This document shows, in pieces, positions 33,366 through 42,635 of a stretch of 64,000 nucleotides of DNA. The DNA lies in contig NZ_NFHE01000002.1 in the NCBI RefSeq assembly GCF_002161235.1, forward strand, positions 62,001 to 126,000, written 5' to 3'. Numbering within the stretch: the first letter of the stretch is position 1; each line of letters opens with the position of its first letter. The notes under the pieces were generated by a model, which made no database searches, was not told where the DNA came from, and worked only from the letters and a program-made list of their open reading frames with translations. Source of the stretch: Pseudoflavonifractor sp. An85. Lineage in GTDB: Bacteria; Bacillota; Clostridia; Oscillospirales; Oscillospiraceae. Position numbers and translations under genes: made by a program.

Positions 33366-35474
33366 ATGGCTACTAGAAAGACTTCTCTGCAGAATACCCG
33401 TAACATCGGCATCATGGCCCACATCGATGCCGGTAAGACCACCACCACCGAGCGTATCCTGTACTACACCGGCGTCAACTACAAGATCGGTGAGACCCAT
33501 GAGGGCACTGCCACCATGGACTGGATGGCTCAGGAGCAGGAGCGTGGTATTACCATCACCTCCGCTGCTACCACCTGTTTCTGGAGTGGTTCTGCTCAGC
33601 AGTTCCCCCAGACTCGTATCAACATCATCGACACTCCGGGCCACGTGGACTTCACCGTGGAGGTGGAGCGCTCCCTGCGCGTGCTGGACGGCTCTGTGAC
33701 CGTCATGTGCGCCAAGGGCGGCGTGGAGCCCCAGTCTGAGACTGTGTGGCGCCAGGCTGACCACTATCGCGTGCCCCGCATGATTTACGTCAACAAGATG
33801 GATATCATGGGTGCCGACTTCTACAACGTGCTGAACATGATCTATGATCGTCTGAAGTGCAACGCTGTACCCATTCAGCTGCCCATCGGCGCCGAGGATA
33901 CCTTCAAGGGTATCATCGACCTGGTGGAGATGAAGGCCGACGTGTACTACGATGATCTGGGCAAGGACATGCGCGTGGAGGAGATTCCTGCTGACATGAT
34001 GGAGCTGGCCCAGGAGTACCGGACCAAGCTGGTGGATGCCTGCGCTGATATCGACGACGAGATCATGATGCTGGCTCTGGAGGAGCAGGAGATTCCCACC
34101 GATATGCTCCGCAAGGCTCTGCGCAAGGGTACCATCGACAACGTCCTGGTTCCCGTGGTGTGCGGTACTTCCTACCGCAACAAGGGCGTGCAGAAGCTGC
34201 TGGACGCCATCGTGGATTTCATGCCCTCCCCTCTGGACATTCCCGCCATCAAGGGCATTGATCCTGACACCGAGGAAGAGGACGAGCGTCCCGCTGACGA
34301 CAACGCCCCCTTCTCCGCTCTGGCCTTCAAGATCATGACTGACCCCTATGTGGGCCGTCTGTCCTTCATCCGTGTGTACTCCGGTAAGCTCACCACCGGT
34401 TCCACCGTGCTCAACTCCACCAAGAAGCAGAAGGAGCGCATTGGCCGTATCCTCCAGATGCACGCCAATCACCGTGAGGACATCGAAGAGGTGTTCTCCG
34501 GCGATATCGCCGCTGTGGTGGGTCTGAAGAACTCCACCACTGGTGATACCCTGTGTGTGGAGGATCACCCCATCATCCTGGAGTCCATGGAATTCCCCGA
34601 GCCCGTCATCCGCGTGGCCATCGAGCCCAAGACCAAGGCTGGTCAGGAGAAGATGGGTATCGCTCTGGCCAAGCTGGCTGAGGAGGATCCCACCTTCAAG
34701 ACCTACACCGACGAGGAGACTGGCCAGACCATCATCGCCGGCATGGGCGAGCTCCACCTGGAGATTATCGTGGACCGTCTGCTGCGTGAGTACAAGGTGG
34801 AGGCCAACGTGGGCGCTCCCCAGGTTGCTTACAAGGAGACCATTAAGAAGGCTACCGAGCAGGATACCAAGTATGCCCGTCAGTCCGGCGGTAAGGGCCA
34901 GTACGGCCACGTCCGCATCACTGTGGAGCCCAACGAGCCTGGCAAGGGCTATGAGTTCCTCAATGAGATCACCGGCGGTGTCATTCCCAAGGAGTATATC
35001 CCCGCAGTTGACGCTGGTATCCAGGGTGCCATGCAGGCCGGTGTTCTGGCTGGCTACCCCGTGGTGGATGTGAAGGTCCACCTGACCTTCGGTTCTTATC
35101 ACGAAGTGGACTCTTCCGAGATGGCCTTTAAGATTGCCGGTTCCATGGCCTTTAAGGAGGCCTGCCGCAAGGCTGGCGCCTGCCTGCTGGAGCCCATCAT
35201 GAAGGTTTCTGTCATCGTCCCCGAGGACTACATGGGCGACGTCATTGGCGACCTGAACAGCCGCCGTGGCCAGATTCTGGGCATGGAAGCTCGTCCCGGT
35301 GCCCAGCAGATCGACGCTCTGGTGCCTCTCTCCGAGATGTTCGGTTACGCCACCGACCTGCGTTCTCGCACCCAGGGCCGTGGCCAGTACTCCATGGAGC
35401 CTCACAGCTATCTGGAGATCCCCAAGAACATCGCTGAGAAGATCATTGCCCAGCGTGGTCGTAAGGACGACTAA
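33366..35474 (+). CDS. fusA: Elongation factor G
   Basis: 702 residues. GTPase that drives tRNA-mRNA translocation and ribosome recycling. G1 AHIDAGKT, switch [14 protein letters not shown] and the five EF-G domains are in order. The histidine of the switch II motif is present. Domain IV begins around residue 480 ([11 protein letters not shown]). Preceded by GGGAGGAACAG. Part of the str operon; a hairpin follows before tuf. Confidence 0.99.
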   Translation: MATRKTSLQNTRNIGIMAHIDAGKTTTTERILYYTGVNYKIGETHEGTATMDWMAQEQERGITITSAATTCFWSGSAQQFPQTRINIIDTPGHVDFTVEVERSLRVLDGSVTVMCAKGGVEPQSETVWRQADHYRVPRMIYVNKMDIMGADFYNVLNMIYDRLKCNAVPIQLPIGAEDTFKGIIDLVEMKADVYYDDLGKDMRVEEIPADMMELAQEYRTKLVDACADIDDEIMMLALEEQEIPTDMLRKALRKGTIDNVLVPVVCGTSYRNKGVQKLLDAIVDFMPSPLDIPAIKGIDPDTEEEDERPADDNAPFSALAFKIMTDPYVGRLSFIRVYSGKLTTGSTVLNSTKKQKERIGRILQMHANHREDIEEVFSGDIAAVVGLKNSTTGDTLCVEDHPIILESMEFPEPVIRVAIEPKTKAGQEKMGIALAKLAEEDPTFKTYTDEETGQTIIAGMGELHLEIIVDRLLREYKVEANVGAPQVAYKETIKKATEQDTKYARQSGGKGQYGHVRITVEPNEPGKGYEFLNEITGGVIPKEYIPAVDAGIQGAMQAGVLAGYPVVDVKVHLTFGSYHEVDSSEMAFKIAGSMAFKEACRKAGACLLEPIMKVSVIVPEDYMGDVIGDLNSRRGQILGMEARPGAQQIDALVPLSEMFGYATDLRSRTQGRGQYSMEPHSYLEIPKNIAEKIIAQRGRKDD

Positions 35475-35485
35475 AAATCTTAGTT

Positions 35486-35530
35486 GCTGGGAAAAAATCA
35501 GTTGATTTTTTCCCAGCGATAGGATAAAAT
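35486..35530 (+). promoter_or_regulatory. fusA-tuf hairpin and tuf promoter
   Basis: A stem GCTGGGAAAAAATCA...GATTTTTTCCCAGC (about 35486-35518) is terminator-like, T-rich in its right arm. Overlapping it, TTGATT (35502-35507), 17-bp spacer, TAAAAT (35525-35530) could start tuf separately. Confidence 0.5.
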
Positions 35531-35593
35531 AGGCCCATAATGGGTCTGGATGAATGTATCCAATTTTATTGAAGAATAAGGAGGCTACTCACA

Positions 35594-36799
<1,206 letters not shown>

Positions 36800-36814
36800 T
36801 TTATAGTCACCTTT

Positions 36815-36846
36815 CAAGAGCGGCCTTTGGGCCGCTCTTGTTTTTT
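36815..36846 (+). terminator. First tuf terminator
   Basis: CAAGAGCGGCC (36815-36825) pairs with GGCCGCTCTTG (36830-36840), followed by TTTTTT. Confidence 0.92.
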
Positions 36847-36979
36847 GCCAACGGTGCGGCCGCCCGAAATCAAGGCGGCTTGTGCCGCCTTGGCACAGGC
36901 GGAATTCATTTTCGCCGAGCATTGAAATTATGGGGTCCCCGCAAAATGGGACATTTTGTGGGGCTGGCCGCACCGTTGG
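36847..36979. repeat. Inverted-repeat-bounded element after tuf
   Basis: Starts GCCAACGGTGCGGCC (36847-36861), the exact reverse complement of a tuf 3' segment, and ends GGCCGCACCGTTGG (36966-36979), so its ends can pair. Inside are hairpins AAGGCGGC/GCCGCCTT (36872-36891) and CCCCGCAAAATG/CATTTTGTGGGG (36937-36963). No ORF. It looks like an inserted or rearranged palindromic unit. Confidence 0.65.
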
Positions 36980-37020
36980 TGTGGCGTTGTTATCGACGTC
37001 ATCAACGACTAATTTATAGT
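36966..37020 (+). pseudogene. Duplicated 3' end of tuf
   Basis: 55 bases matching 36752-36807 of tuf almost completely (a few changes near GTTGG), covering the last 16 or so codons, the TAA and the following ATTTATAGT. The exact match from GGCGTTGTTATC onward is over 35 bases. It has no start and is a remnant of duplication or gene conversion. Confidence 0.85.
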
Positions 37021-37027
37021 TGTTTTA

Positions 37028-37059
37028 CAAGAGCGACCTTCGGGTCGCTCTTGTTTTTT
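37028..37059 (+). terminator. Second (duplicated) tuf terminator
   Basis: CAAGAGCGACC (37028-37038), TTCG loop, GGTCGCTCTTG (37043-37053), then T-run. Compared with the first terminator both arms changed together (GGCC to GACC and GGCC to GGTC), preserving pairing. Confidence 0.9.
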
Positions 37060-37063
37060 ATGT

Positions 37064-37230
37064 CCCATGGAAAGGCAGAGCCTTTCCATGGGAGGTTGCA
37101 GCCCGCTGCATGCATCCTTGGGTCAAAGGGCGACCCAAGGCCACACTGGCGGGCTGAGAAGAGTTATTTTCCCGGCACATGTCCGTGAAAATAACGGATT
37201 CAAATTCTTTTCCCACCTACGATGGGAAAA
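37064..37230. ncRNA. Structured RNA-like element, copy 2
   Basis: Stems in plus-strand coordinates: P0 12 bp 37064-37075/37081-37092; P1 AGCCCGC 37100-37106 with GCGGGCT 37149-37155; P2 9 bp 37116-37124/37132-37140; P3 GTTATTTTC 37163-37171 with GAAAATAAC 37187-37195 plus CGG/CCG closing the loop CACATGT (37176-37182); P4 37208-37215/37223-37230. Order, loop and joining sequences agree with 20988-21169 whereas stem sequences differ but stay paired. CTCTGCC (37231-37237) could also pair with the P0 loop region GGCAGAG (37074-37080). Strand and class unknown. Confidence 0.5.
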
Positions 37231-37237
37231 CTCTGCC

Positions 37238-37363
37238 GAGGGCTTTCAACGGAAGTGGAGGGATTGTTGTCCTCCCGTCAGGCAGGAAACTTTTGAGCCT
37301 TGCCCATGATAGCACAACTATGATACAATGACACCATTCCAGATAAAGAAATGAGGGATACAC
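37238..37363 (+). promoter_or_regulatory. mscS upstream region with extended -10 promoter
   Basis: ACTATGATACAAT (37317-37329) contains an extended -10 (TGATACAAT); a TTGCCC about 18 bases before it is the best -35. The same ACTATGATACAAT occurs before rsuA. The remainder (37238-37300) shows no ORF. Confidence 0.5.
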
Positions 37364-38176
37364 ATGCCGTGGAACAATCCCATGGAGTTGCTCAGCAATC
37401 TGGGTGATTTTGTCCTAGAGAAAGCGCTGATTATTGTACCTGTGGTGGTCATCAGCCTGATTGCCATCAAAATTATCATGAAACTGGTGGATCGAATGTT
37501 GGGCCGACTGCCCATGGAGGCCACCATCAAGAGCCTGATTCGCACTTCTATCAAGATTTTGCTGCTGGCGGTTGCAGCCATCGTACTCATGAGCTGCCTG
37601 GAGATTCCTGTCACCTCCTTTGTAGCCCTGCTCTCTGTGGCAGGCTTGGCACTCTCCCTGTCCATTCAGAACTTCCTGACCAATGTCTTTGCTGGGCTGC
37701 AACTGCTGGCCTCCAAACCATTCAAGGTGGGGGATTATGTGGACGCAGGAAACTGCTCCGGCACGGTGTACGAGATTGGTTTATTTTATACCAAGCTCAC
37801 CAGTGTGGATAACAAGCTCATTCAGCTGCCCAACAACACCATTGTGGGCTCCAATGTGGTCAACTACTCCAGTCAGACCCACCGTCGGGTGGAAATCAAG
37901 GTGACCGCATCCTATGATGCACCCACCCAGCTGGTCAAGGAGGTGCTGAGCAAAGTGGTGGAGGACAATCCCATGGTGGACCGGGAGAAGCCCATCATGG
38001 TGCGGGTCAACAGCTACCAGGACAGCGCCATTGAGTACATCATTCGGGTGTGGTGTGCCAACGATGACTACTGGACGGTATACTATGACTTGATCGAGGC
38101 CATCAAGCCTGCCTTTGATGCCAACCACATCGAAATGACCTATCCGCACCTCAACGTGCACATGATGAAAAATTAA
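37364..38176 (+). CDS. mscS: Small-conductance mechanosensitive channel, MscS family
   Basis: 270 residues. Three N-terminal membrane helices; the pore-lining third helix reads FVALLSVAGLALSLSIQNFLTNVFAGLQLL with the Gly/Ala-rich packing face of MscS. The beta domain (FKVGDYVDAGNCSGTVYEIGLFYTKL) and C-terminal alpha/beta domain follow, giving the usual size. It opens under membrane tension during hypo-osmotic shock. Its extended -10 promoter precedes it and it ends at a convergent terminator. Confidence 0.95.
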   Translation: MPWNNPMELLSNLGDFVLEKALIIVPVVVISLIAIKIIMKLVDRMLGRLPMEATIKSLIRTSIKILLLAVAAIVLMSCLEIPVTSFVALLSVAGLALSLSIQNFLTNVFAGLQLLASKPFKVGDYVDAGNCSGTVYEIGLFYTKLTSVDNKLIQLPNNTIVGSNVVNYSSQTHRRVEIKVTASYDAPTQLVKEVLSKVVEDNPMVDREKPIMVRVNSYQDSAIEYIIRVWCANDDYWTVYYDLIEAIKPAFDANHIEMTYPHLNVHMMKN

Positions 38177-38180
38177 AGCA

Positions 38181-38219
38181 AAGTGGGTCTGTGGTATACC
38201 ACAGGCCCACTTTTTTTAC
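38181..38219. terminator. Convergent terminator mscS / DUF4830
   Basis: AAGTGGGTCTGTGG (38181-38194) pairs with CCACAGGCCCACTT (38199-38212), followed by TTTTTTT. Confidence 0.9.
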
Positions 38220-38737
38220 AGGTTGGCAGAGGCGGCGGGAGAGGGGACGGTGGAAGGGGAAGACGATGCAGCGGGGAAATCCAAGGTAGAGACGAAACTG
38301 CCGTCAGCGGCCTGAATGTGTCCGCCAATCAAGGTCCCGTCACACACCAACAGCACCGCCTGGACATCAGAACGCCCGGTGGGGTGATTGGTGACGGAAT
38401 AGAGATACCGCTGTACATGTTTTCCACAGTACTCTTCCAGGGCGAAACCCTGCTGGCGCAGGAGCGTGAGGTAGGATTGATAGCTTTCATCCAGAGTTTT
38501 GGGTATGAGCAGTTCCTGGGCTGTGGGCTCCCCATCTCCCACTGTCCACCCCAGCTGCTGGAGGTAGGAGATTCGATTTGCATTTTCATCCATTTCATGG
38601 ATGGTGGAGGAGGCGGGGACCGCCCCCTGGTTCAGACTGAGAACCAGAGCCACCACCAAAACCAGGCTACAGCATAGCGCTGAGATGCCCCCGGCCATCA
38701 GGCGGCGCCGGGGAATGCGGGCAGTGACAATGAGCAT
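38216..38737 (-). CDS. DUF4830 domain membrane protein
   Basis: 173 residues from ATG 38737, set by GGAGGG 6-7 bases upstream. One N-terminal membrane helix (residues about 14-36), then the DUF4830 domain: NANRISYLQQLGWTVGDGEP, LIPKTLDESYQSYLTLLRQQGF, GKHVQRYLYSVTNHP and LLVCDGTLIGGHIQ follow the family pattern. The C-terminus is a Ser/Pro/Ala-rich tail. These small extracytoplasmic domains are frequent in Clostridia; function unknown. Stands alone between convergent mscS and divergent rsuA. Confidence 0.85.
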   Translation of the reverse strand: MLIVTARIPRRRLMAGGISALCCSLVLVVALVLSLNQGAVPASSTIHEMDENANRISYLQQLGWTVGDGEPTAQELLIPKTLDESYQSYLTLLRQQGFALEEYCGKHVQRYLYSVTNHPTGRSDVQAVLLVCDGTLIGGHIQAADGSFVSTLDFPAASSSPSTVPSPAASANL

Positions 38738-38847
38738 AGACATCCCTCCGATAGTCATGGACTGATACAAGGAATAGATATGTATTTTCCAGGGAAACTA
38801 TGATACAATTTCAAAAAGACATATATCTTGAAAAGAGGAGTACAGCT

Positions 38848-39552
38848 ATGGAGCGATTGGACAAGCGGCTGGCTGCCACAGGGCTGTGGAGCCGAAAGGA
38901 GGCAAAGGAGCTCATTCGGGGGGGCCGTGTGCAGGTGTGTGGCCAGGTTTGCCGCAGCTGTGAGGAAAAAGTGGAGGCAGATGCCCCAGTGACGGTGGAT
39001 GGAGTGGCCATCGGGGCCCATGCGCCGGTGTACCTGATGTTGCACAAACCGGCGGGTGTGGTGTCTGCCACCGAAGATGGTCGGGACAAAACGGTACTGG
39101 ATCTGCTGCCAGAGCCCTACCCGTCCCTGGGCCTGTTTCCCGTGGGACGTCTGGACAAGGACACAGAGGGACTGTTGCTTCTGACCAACGATGGACCTTT
39201 GGCCCATCGGCTGCTCTCACCTCGCCACCACGTGGACAAGATCTACTATGTCCAGGTGGATGGAACGCTGGATGAAGGAGACGTGGAAGCGGTGTCCAAG
39301 GGCATTTGCCTGGGGGATGGATACCAGTGTTTGCCTGGAAAACTGGAACTTCTGAATGATAAAACAACGGCGTATATCACCATCCGCGAGGGAAAATATC
39401 ATCAGATTAAAAGAATGATGGCATCCCGTGGGAAACCGGTTACTTATCTAAAACGCATAAAGTTTGGCGGGGTGGAACTGGACCCAGAACTGGAGAAAGG
39501 TAGTTGGAGAGCACTAACGCAGGGAGAAATTTCTACCCTTTTCCGTCAATGA
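38848..39552 (+). CDS. rsuA: RsuA/RluB-family rRNA pseudouridine synthase
   Basis: 234 residues from ATG 38848 with AGAGGAG upstream. N-terminal S4 RNA-binding domain (MERLDKRLAATGLWSRKEAKELI), then the catalytic domain with GRLDKDTEGLLLLTNDG containing the nucleophilic aspartate, and EGKYHQIKRMMASRG near the end. Family members make single pseudouridines in 16S or 23S rRNA; the RsuA (16S U516) type is the best guess. Its promoter shares the ACTATGATACAAT extended -10 with mscS (38798-38810). Confidence 0.93.
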   Translation: MERLDKRLAATGLWSRKEAKELIRGGRVQVCGQVCRSCEEKVEADAPVTVDGVAIGAHAPVYLMLHKPAGVVSATEDGRDKTVLDLLPEPYPSLGLFPVGRLDKDTEGLLLLTNDGPLAHRLLSPRHHVDKIYYVQVDGTLDEGDVEAVSKGICLGDGYQCLPGKLELLNDKTTAYITIREGKYHQIKRMMASRGKPVTYLKRIKFGGVELDPELEKGSWRALTQGEISTLFRQ

Positions 39553-39596
39553 GACGAAAGATATGGCAATATAACCAAAAAAATTGAAAAAAACTA

Positions 39597-39625
39597 TTGA
39601 AGTCGGCGGGACAAATAGATATAAT
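39597..39625 (+). promoter_or_regulatory. Promoter of the PucR-type regulator
   Basis: TTGAAG (39597-39602), 17-bp spacer, TATAAT (39620-39625). Confidence 0.75.
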
Positions 39626-39688
39626 ATCATTTGTGAAAATAAACAAGGCAGTGGGAAGAGACATGCTGCCAGGAAAGGGGTTTGCGCA

Positions 39689-40780
39689 ATGTCCAGTCGT
39701 ATTTTCCAGAGTATCGTTCTCCAGATGAAGGATTGCTCGGACCGGGCTATTGGCGTCATCGATGAGCAGGGCACAGTCCTGGCATGTAACGAACTGGCCT
39801 ACATCGGGGAGAAGTGGGGGAACATTCCCGGGCTGCTGGCAACCGAAGGGGAGAACCTGGTGGTCAGCAACGGCTTTACCTTCAAAGCCATGTCTGGCTG
39901 GAATGGTCAGTTTGACTATGCAGCCTTTGTGCGGGGTGAGGATGAGCAGGCAGCCACCATGTGCGCCATGGCTACCATCGCTCTCAATGGGGCCAAGACC
40001 TATTATGAGGAGAAGCACGACAAGGCTACCTTCGTCAAGAATATCCTGTCCGACAACATCCTGCTGGGCGACATTTATGTCCGGGCCAAGGAGCTGCACT
40101 TTGTCTCCGAAGTGCCTCGTGTGGTTCTGCTGGTGCGCCAGTTGGGAGTGCCTGATGTGTCCGCCGTGGATGTGATGACCAATCTGTACCCCGACCGCCA
40201 GACCGATTTCGTCCTGTCTCTCAGCGAGACGGATGTGGCCCTGGTCAAGCAGCTCAGCGAGCATAACGACGCCCGGGACGTGTACAAGATCGCCCAGAAC
40301 ATTCAGGAGACCCTGCTGCGGGAGCTGGGCATCAAGACTGTGGTGGGCATGGGTACCATTGTGAATCATGTCCGGGATCTGGCTCGCTCCTACAAGGAGG
40401 CTCAGGTGGCCATCGAGGTGGGCAAGGTGTTCGACACCGAGCGCTCCATCATCAACTATGAAAACCTGGGTATTGGCCGTCTGATCTATCAGCTGCCCAC
40501 CACCTTGTGTGAGATGTTCCTGCAAGAGGTGTTCAAGAAGAACCCCATTGATGCGCTGGATCAGGAGACCCTGTTCACCATTAACAAGTTCTTTGAAAAC
40601 AACCTCAACGTGTCCGAGACCGCCCGTAAGCTCTTCGTCCACCGCAACACCTTGGTCTACCGTCTGGAGAAGATCAAGAAGCTCACCGGCCTGGACCTGA
40701 GAGAGTTTGACGATGCCATCACCTTCAAGGTGGCTTTGATGGTCAAAAAGTATCTGGTCTCCCGGGGCATTGAATCCTAA
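39689..40780 (+). CDS. PucR/CdaR-type transcriptional regulator
   Basis: 363 residues from ATG 39689 (AGGAAAGGGG upstream). The C-terminal 60 residues hold the PucR helix-turn-helix FFENNLNVSETARKLFVHRNTLVYRLEKIKKLTG. The middle (about 130-280) resembles the GGDEF-like domain of CdaR/PucR proteins, without GGDEF catalytic residues, and the N-terminus may sense a ligand. Relatives control purine or sugar-diacid catabolism; none of those genes is adjacent, so the target is unknown. The codon bias is high, suggesting strong expression. It has its own promoter and is followed by the MITE-like element. Confidence 0.9.
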   Translation: MSSRIFQSIVLQMKDCSDRAIGVIDEQGTVLACNELAYIGEKWGNIPGLLATEGENLVVSNGFTFKAMSGWNGQFDYAAFVRGEDEQAATMCAMATIALNGAKTYYEEKHDKATFVKNILSDNILLGDIYVRAKELHFVSEVPRVVLLVRQLGVPDVSAVDVMTNLYPDRQTDFVLSLSETDVALVKQLSEHNDARDVYKIAQNIQETLLRELGIKTVVGMGTIVNHVRDLARSYKEAQVAIEVGKVFDTERSIINYENLGIGRLIYQLPTTLCEMFLQEVFKKNPIDALDQETLFTINKFFENNLNVSETARKLFVHRNTLVYRLEKIKKLTGLDLREFDDAITFKVALMVKKYLVSRGIES

Positions 40781-40790
40781 ATATGTTGAC

Positions 40791-40946
40791 AATAAGAAGG
40801 GCCTGTTGCAAAATACAGTTTTCAGACTAAAACAAAAATTTTGTGCGCTAAAAAAGTTATCGGGAACCATTAAGACAACGGTTCTCGATAACTTTTTCTT
40901 TGACCTGATTTTTTAAAATTCTATTTAGCAACTGGCCCTTCTTATT
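40791..40946. mobile_element. MITE-like element with 25-bp terminal inverted repeats
   Basis: Ends 40791-40815 and 40922-40946 are inverted repeats of 25 bases with about two mismatches; the outer part AATAAGAAGGGCC is exact. The inner GCCTGTTGCAAAA resembles ends of IS6-family elements, but this is only a resemblance. The 156-bp unit has no ORF and holds an 18-bp hairpin (40851-40868/40880-40897) followed by CTTT that could terminate the upstream gene. AT-rich relative to flanks. No target-site duplication is clear. Confidence 0.6.
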
Positions 40947-40967
40947 TACGGATATGGTCATAAAATG

Positions 40968-40996
40968 TTGACACAGGTCAAAGGGCAGTATATAAT
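40968..40996 (+). promoter_or_regulatory. ftsE promoter
   Basis: Full consensus: TTGACA (40968-40973), 17-bp spacer, TATAAT (40991-40996). Confidence 0.92.
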
Positions 40997-41053
40997 GAAA
41001 GACGATATGTGTAACAAATGGTTACAAATAGTTACTACGGAAAGGACAATTCC

Positions 41054-41734
41054 ATGATACGCTTTGTGGACGTTTGTAAGGAATACAACAACGGAACAAA
41101 GGCCATAAAAGGTCTGAATTTGAAGATAGAAGACGGAGAATTTGCCTTTTTGGTTGGCCCTTCTGGATCTGGTAAGTCCACCATCATCAAGCTTTTAACG
41201 GCGGAGGAATTTGCTACACAAGGTCGAGTGATGGTGAATGGTTACAATTTGAATAACATCAAGCGGCGTCAGATTCCCCAGATGCGCCGTACCTTGGGTG
41301 TCATCTTCCAGGACTTCCGTCTCATTGATAAAAAGACGGTGTGGGGAAACCTGGAGTTTGCCATGCGTATCATTGGCGCTACCAACCGGGAGATGAAAAA
41401 GCGCATTCCCTATGTGCTGGACCTGGTGGGCTTGAGTGACAAGGCCAATGTACGCCCCACCGAGATGAGTGGTGGTGAGCAGCAGCGTGTGGCCATTGCC
41501 CGGGCCCTGGTGAACAATCCCCAGATGATTATTGCCGACGAGCCCACGGGTAACCTGGACCCCCAGCGTTCCCTGGAGATCATGACCCTGCTGGAGCGCA
41601 TCAACGCCATGGGCACCACCATGCTGGTGGTTACCCACGAGCGTGATCTGGTCAATCATTTTTCCAAGCGTGTGGTGGCCATCCAAAACGGAGAACTCAT
41701 CAGCGACGAACAGGGAGGCTACTACAAACTATGA
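41054..41734 (+). CDS. ftsE: Cell division ATP-binding protein FtsE
   Basis: 226 residues from ATG 41054. ABC ATPase with Walker A GPSGSGKST, signature MSGGEQQRVAIARAL, Walker B MIIADEPTGNLD. With FtsX it transmits ATP hydrolysis across the membrane to activate a peptidoglycan hydrolase during division or elongation. Preceded by a consensus promoter and GGAAAGGA; its end overlaps ftsX by 4 bases. Confidence 0.97.
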   Translation: MIRFVDVCKEYNNGTKAIKGLNLKIEDGEFAFLVGPSGSGKSTIIKLLTAEEFATQGRVMVNGYNLNNIKRRQIPQMRRTLGVIFQDFRLIDKKTVWGNLEFAMRIIGATNREMKKRIPYVLDLVGLSDKANVRPTEMSGGEQQRVAIARALVNNPQMIIADEPTGNLDPQRSLEIMTLLERINAMGTTMLVVTHERDLVNHFSKRVVAIQNGELISDEQGGYYKL

Positions 41735-42621
41735 AGAGACGGCGTTTGAACATAGGTTACTTTGTCAGTGAGGGATTTCACAGCATTTTCTCCCATGGAC
41801 TGATGTCCTTTGCCGCTGTATGTATGATTGTGGCGTGCTTGCTTATTATGGGCTCCTTTGCCTTGCTGGCCACCAACGCTGACAAGATGATGGGACAGCT
41901 GGAAGATGAGAACGTCTTTTACGCATACATCGACGAGAACTACACCGACGAGCAGGTGGCCGCCTTGGAAACCAAGGTAAAAAACCTGGACAATGTGGCT
42001 TCGGTGGAGTTTGTCACCCGGGAGCAGGCCAAGGAGGAGTATCTGGCCGGACAGACCGGTGAGCTGTACGCCAACATGCCCGATGAAGTGTTCCGGGATC
42101 GTCTGGTGATTCATGTCTACGACCTGGAGCTGTTTTCCAAGACGGTGGAGCAGGTGACTCAGCTGGAGGGCGTGGTCAATTACAGCGCCGAGCAAGATCT
42201 CACCGACGCCTTCATCACCATTCGGAATGTGGCCACGGCAGTGGCGGGCGTACTCATTGCCATTTTGGCGGCGATCTCTCTGTTCATCATTGCCAACACC
42301 GTGCGTCTGGCCGCCTTTGCCCGCCGGGAAGAAATCGCTATCATGAAGATGTGTGGCGCCAGCGATGGATTCATCCGTTGGCCCTTCGTTATTGAGGGAA
42401 TTATTTTGGGGTTGTTTGGCGCAGTGCTGGCCTTCTTCCTCCAGTGGGGCATTTACGCGGGCATCTACGAAGCTGTGATGTCCAGCAGTGCCTCCACCAT
42501 CGTCATTCCTGTGACATTCCAGTCCATTTGGTATTGGGTGTTGGGCATCTTCGCTTTGGCTGGTGCCTTCATCGGTATGTGTGGTTCCGGCTTTGCCATT
42601 CGCCGGTTCCTGCGTGTGTAA
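41731..42621 (+). CDS. ftsX: Cell division protein FtsX
   Basis: 296 residues, four membrane helices. The first extracellular loop (residues about 50-150) with ENVFYAYIDENYTDEQVAALE is the part that binds the hydrolase or its activator; three helices follow, with the permease signature AFARREEIAIMKMCGASDGFIRWPF. Overlaps ftsE by 4 bases and lies 14 bases before the M23 gene, so the three form one unit. Confidence 0.96.
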   Translation: MKRRRLNIGYFVSEGFHSIFSHGLMSFAAVCMIVACLLIMGSFALLATNADKMMGQLEDENVFYAYIDENYTDEQVAALETKVKNLDNVASVEFVTREQAKEEYLAGQTGELYANMPDEVFRDRLVIHVYDLELFSKTVEQVTQLEGVVNYSAEQDLTDAFITIRNVATAVAGVLIAILAAISLFIIANTVRLAAFARREEIAIMKMCGASDGFIRWPFVIEGIILGLFGAVLAFFLQWGIYAGIYEAVMSSSASTIVIPVTFQSIWYWVLGIFALAGAFIGMCGSGFAIRRFLRV

Positions 42622-42635
42622 AAAGGAGAATCGTG

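Noticed and set aside
33336-35405. 689-codon minus-strand ORF opposite fusA
   Set aside because: Mirror of the strongly biased fusA codons; fusA is unambiguous.
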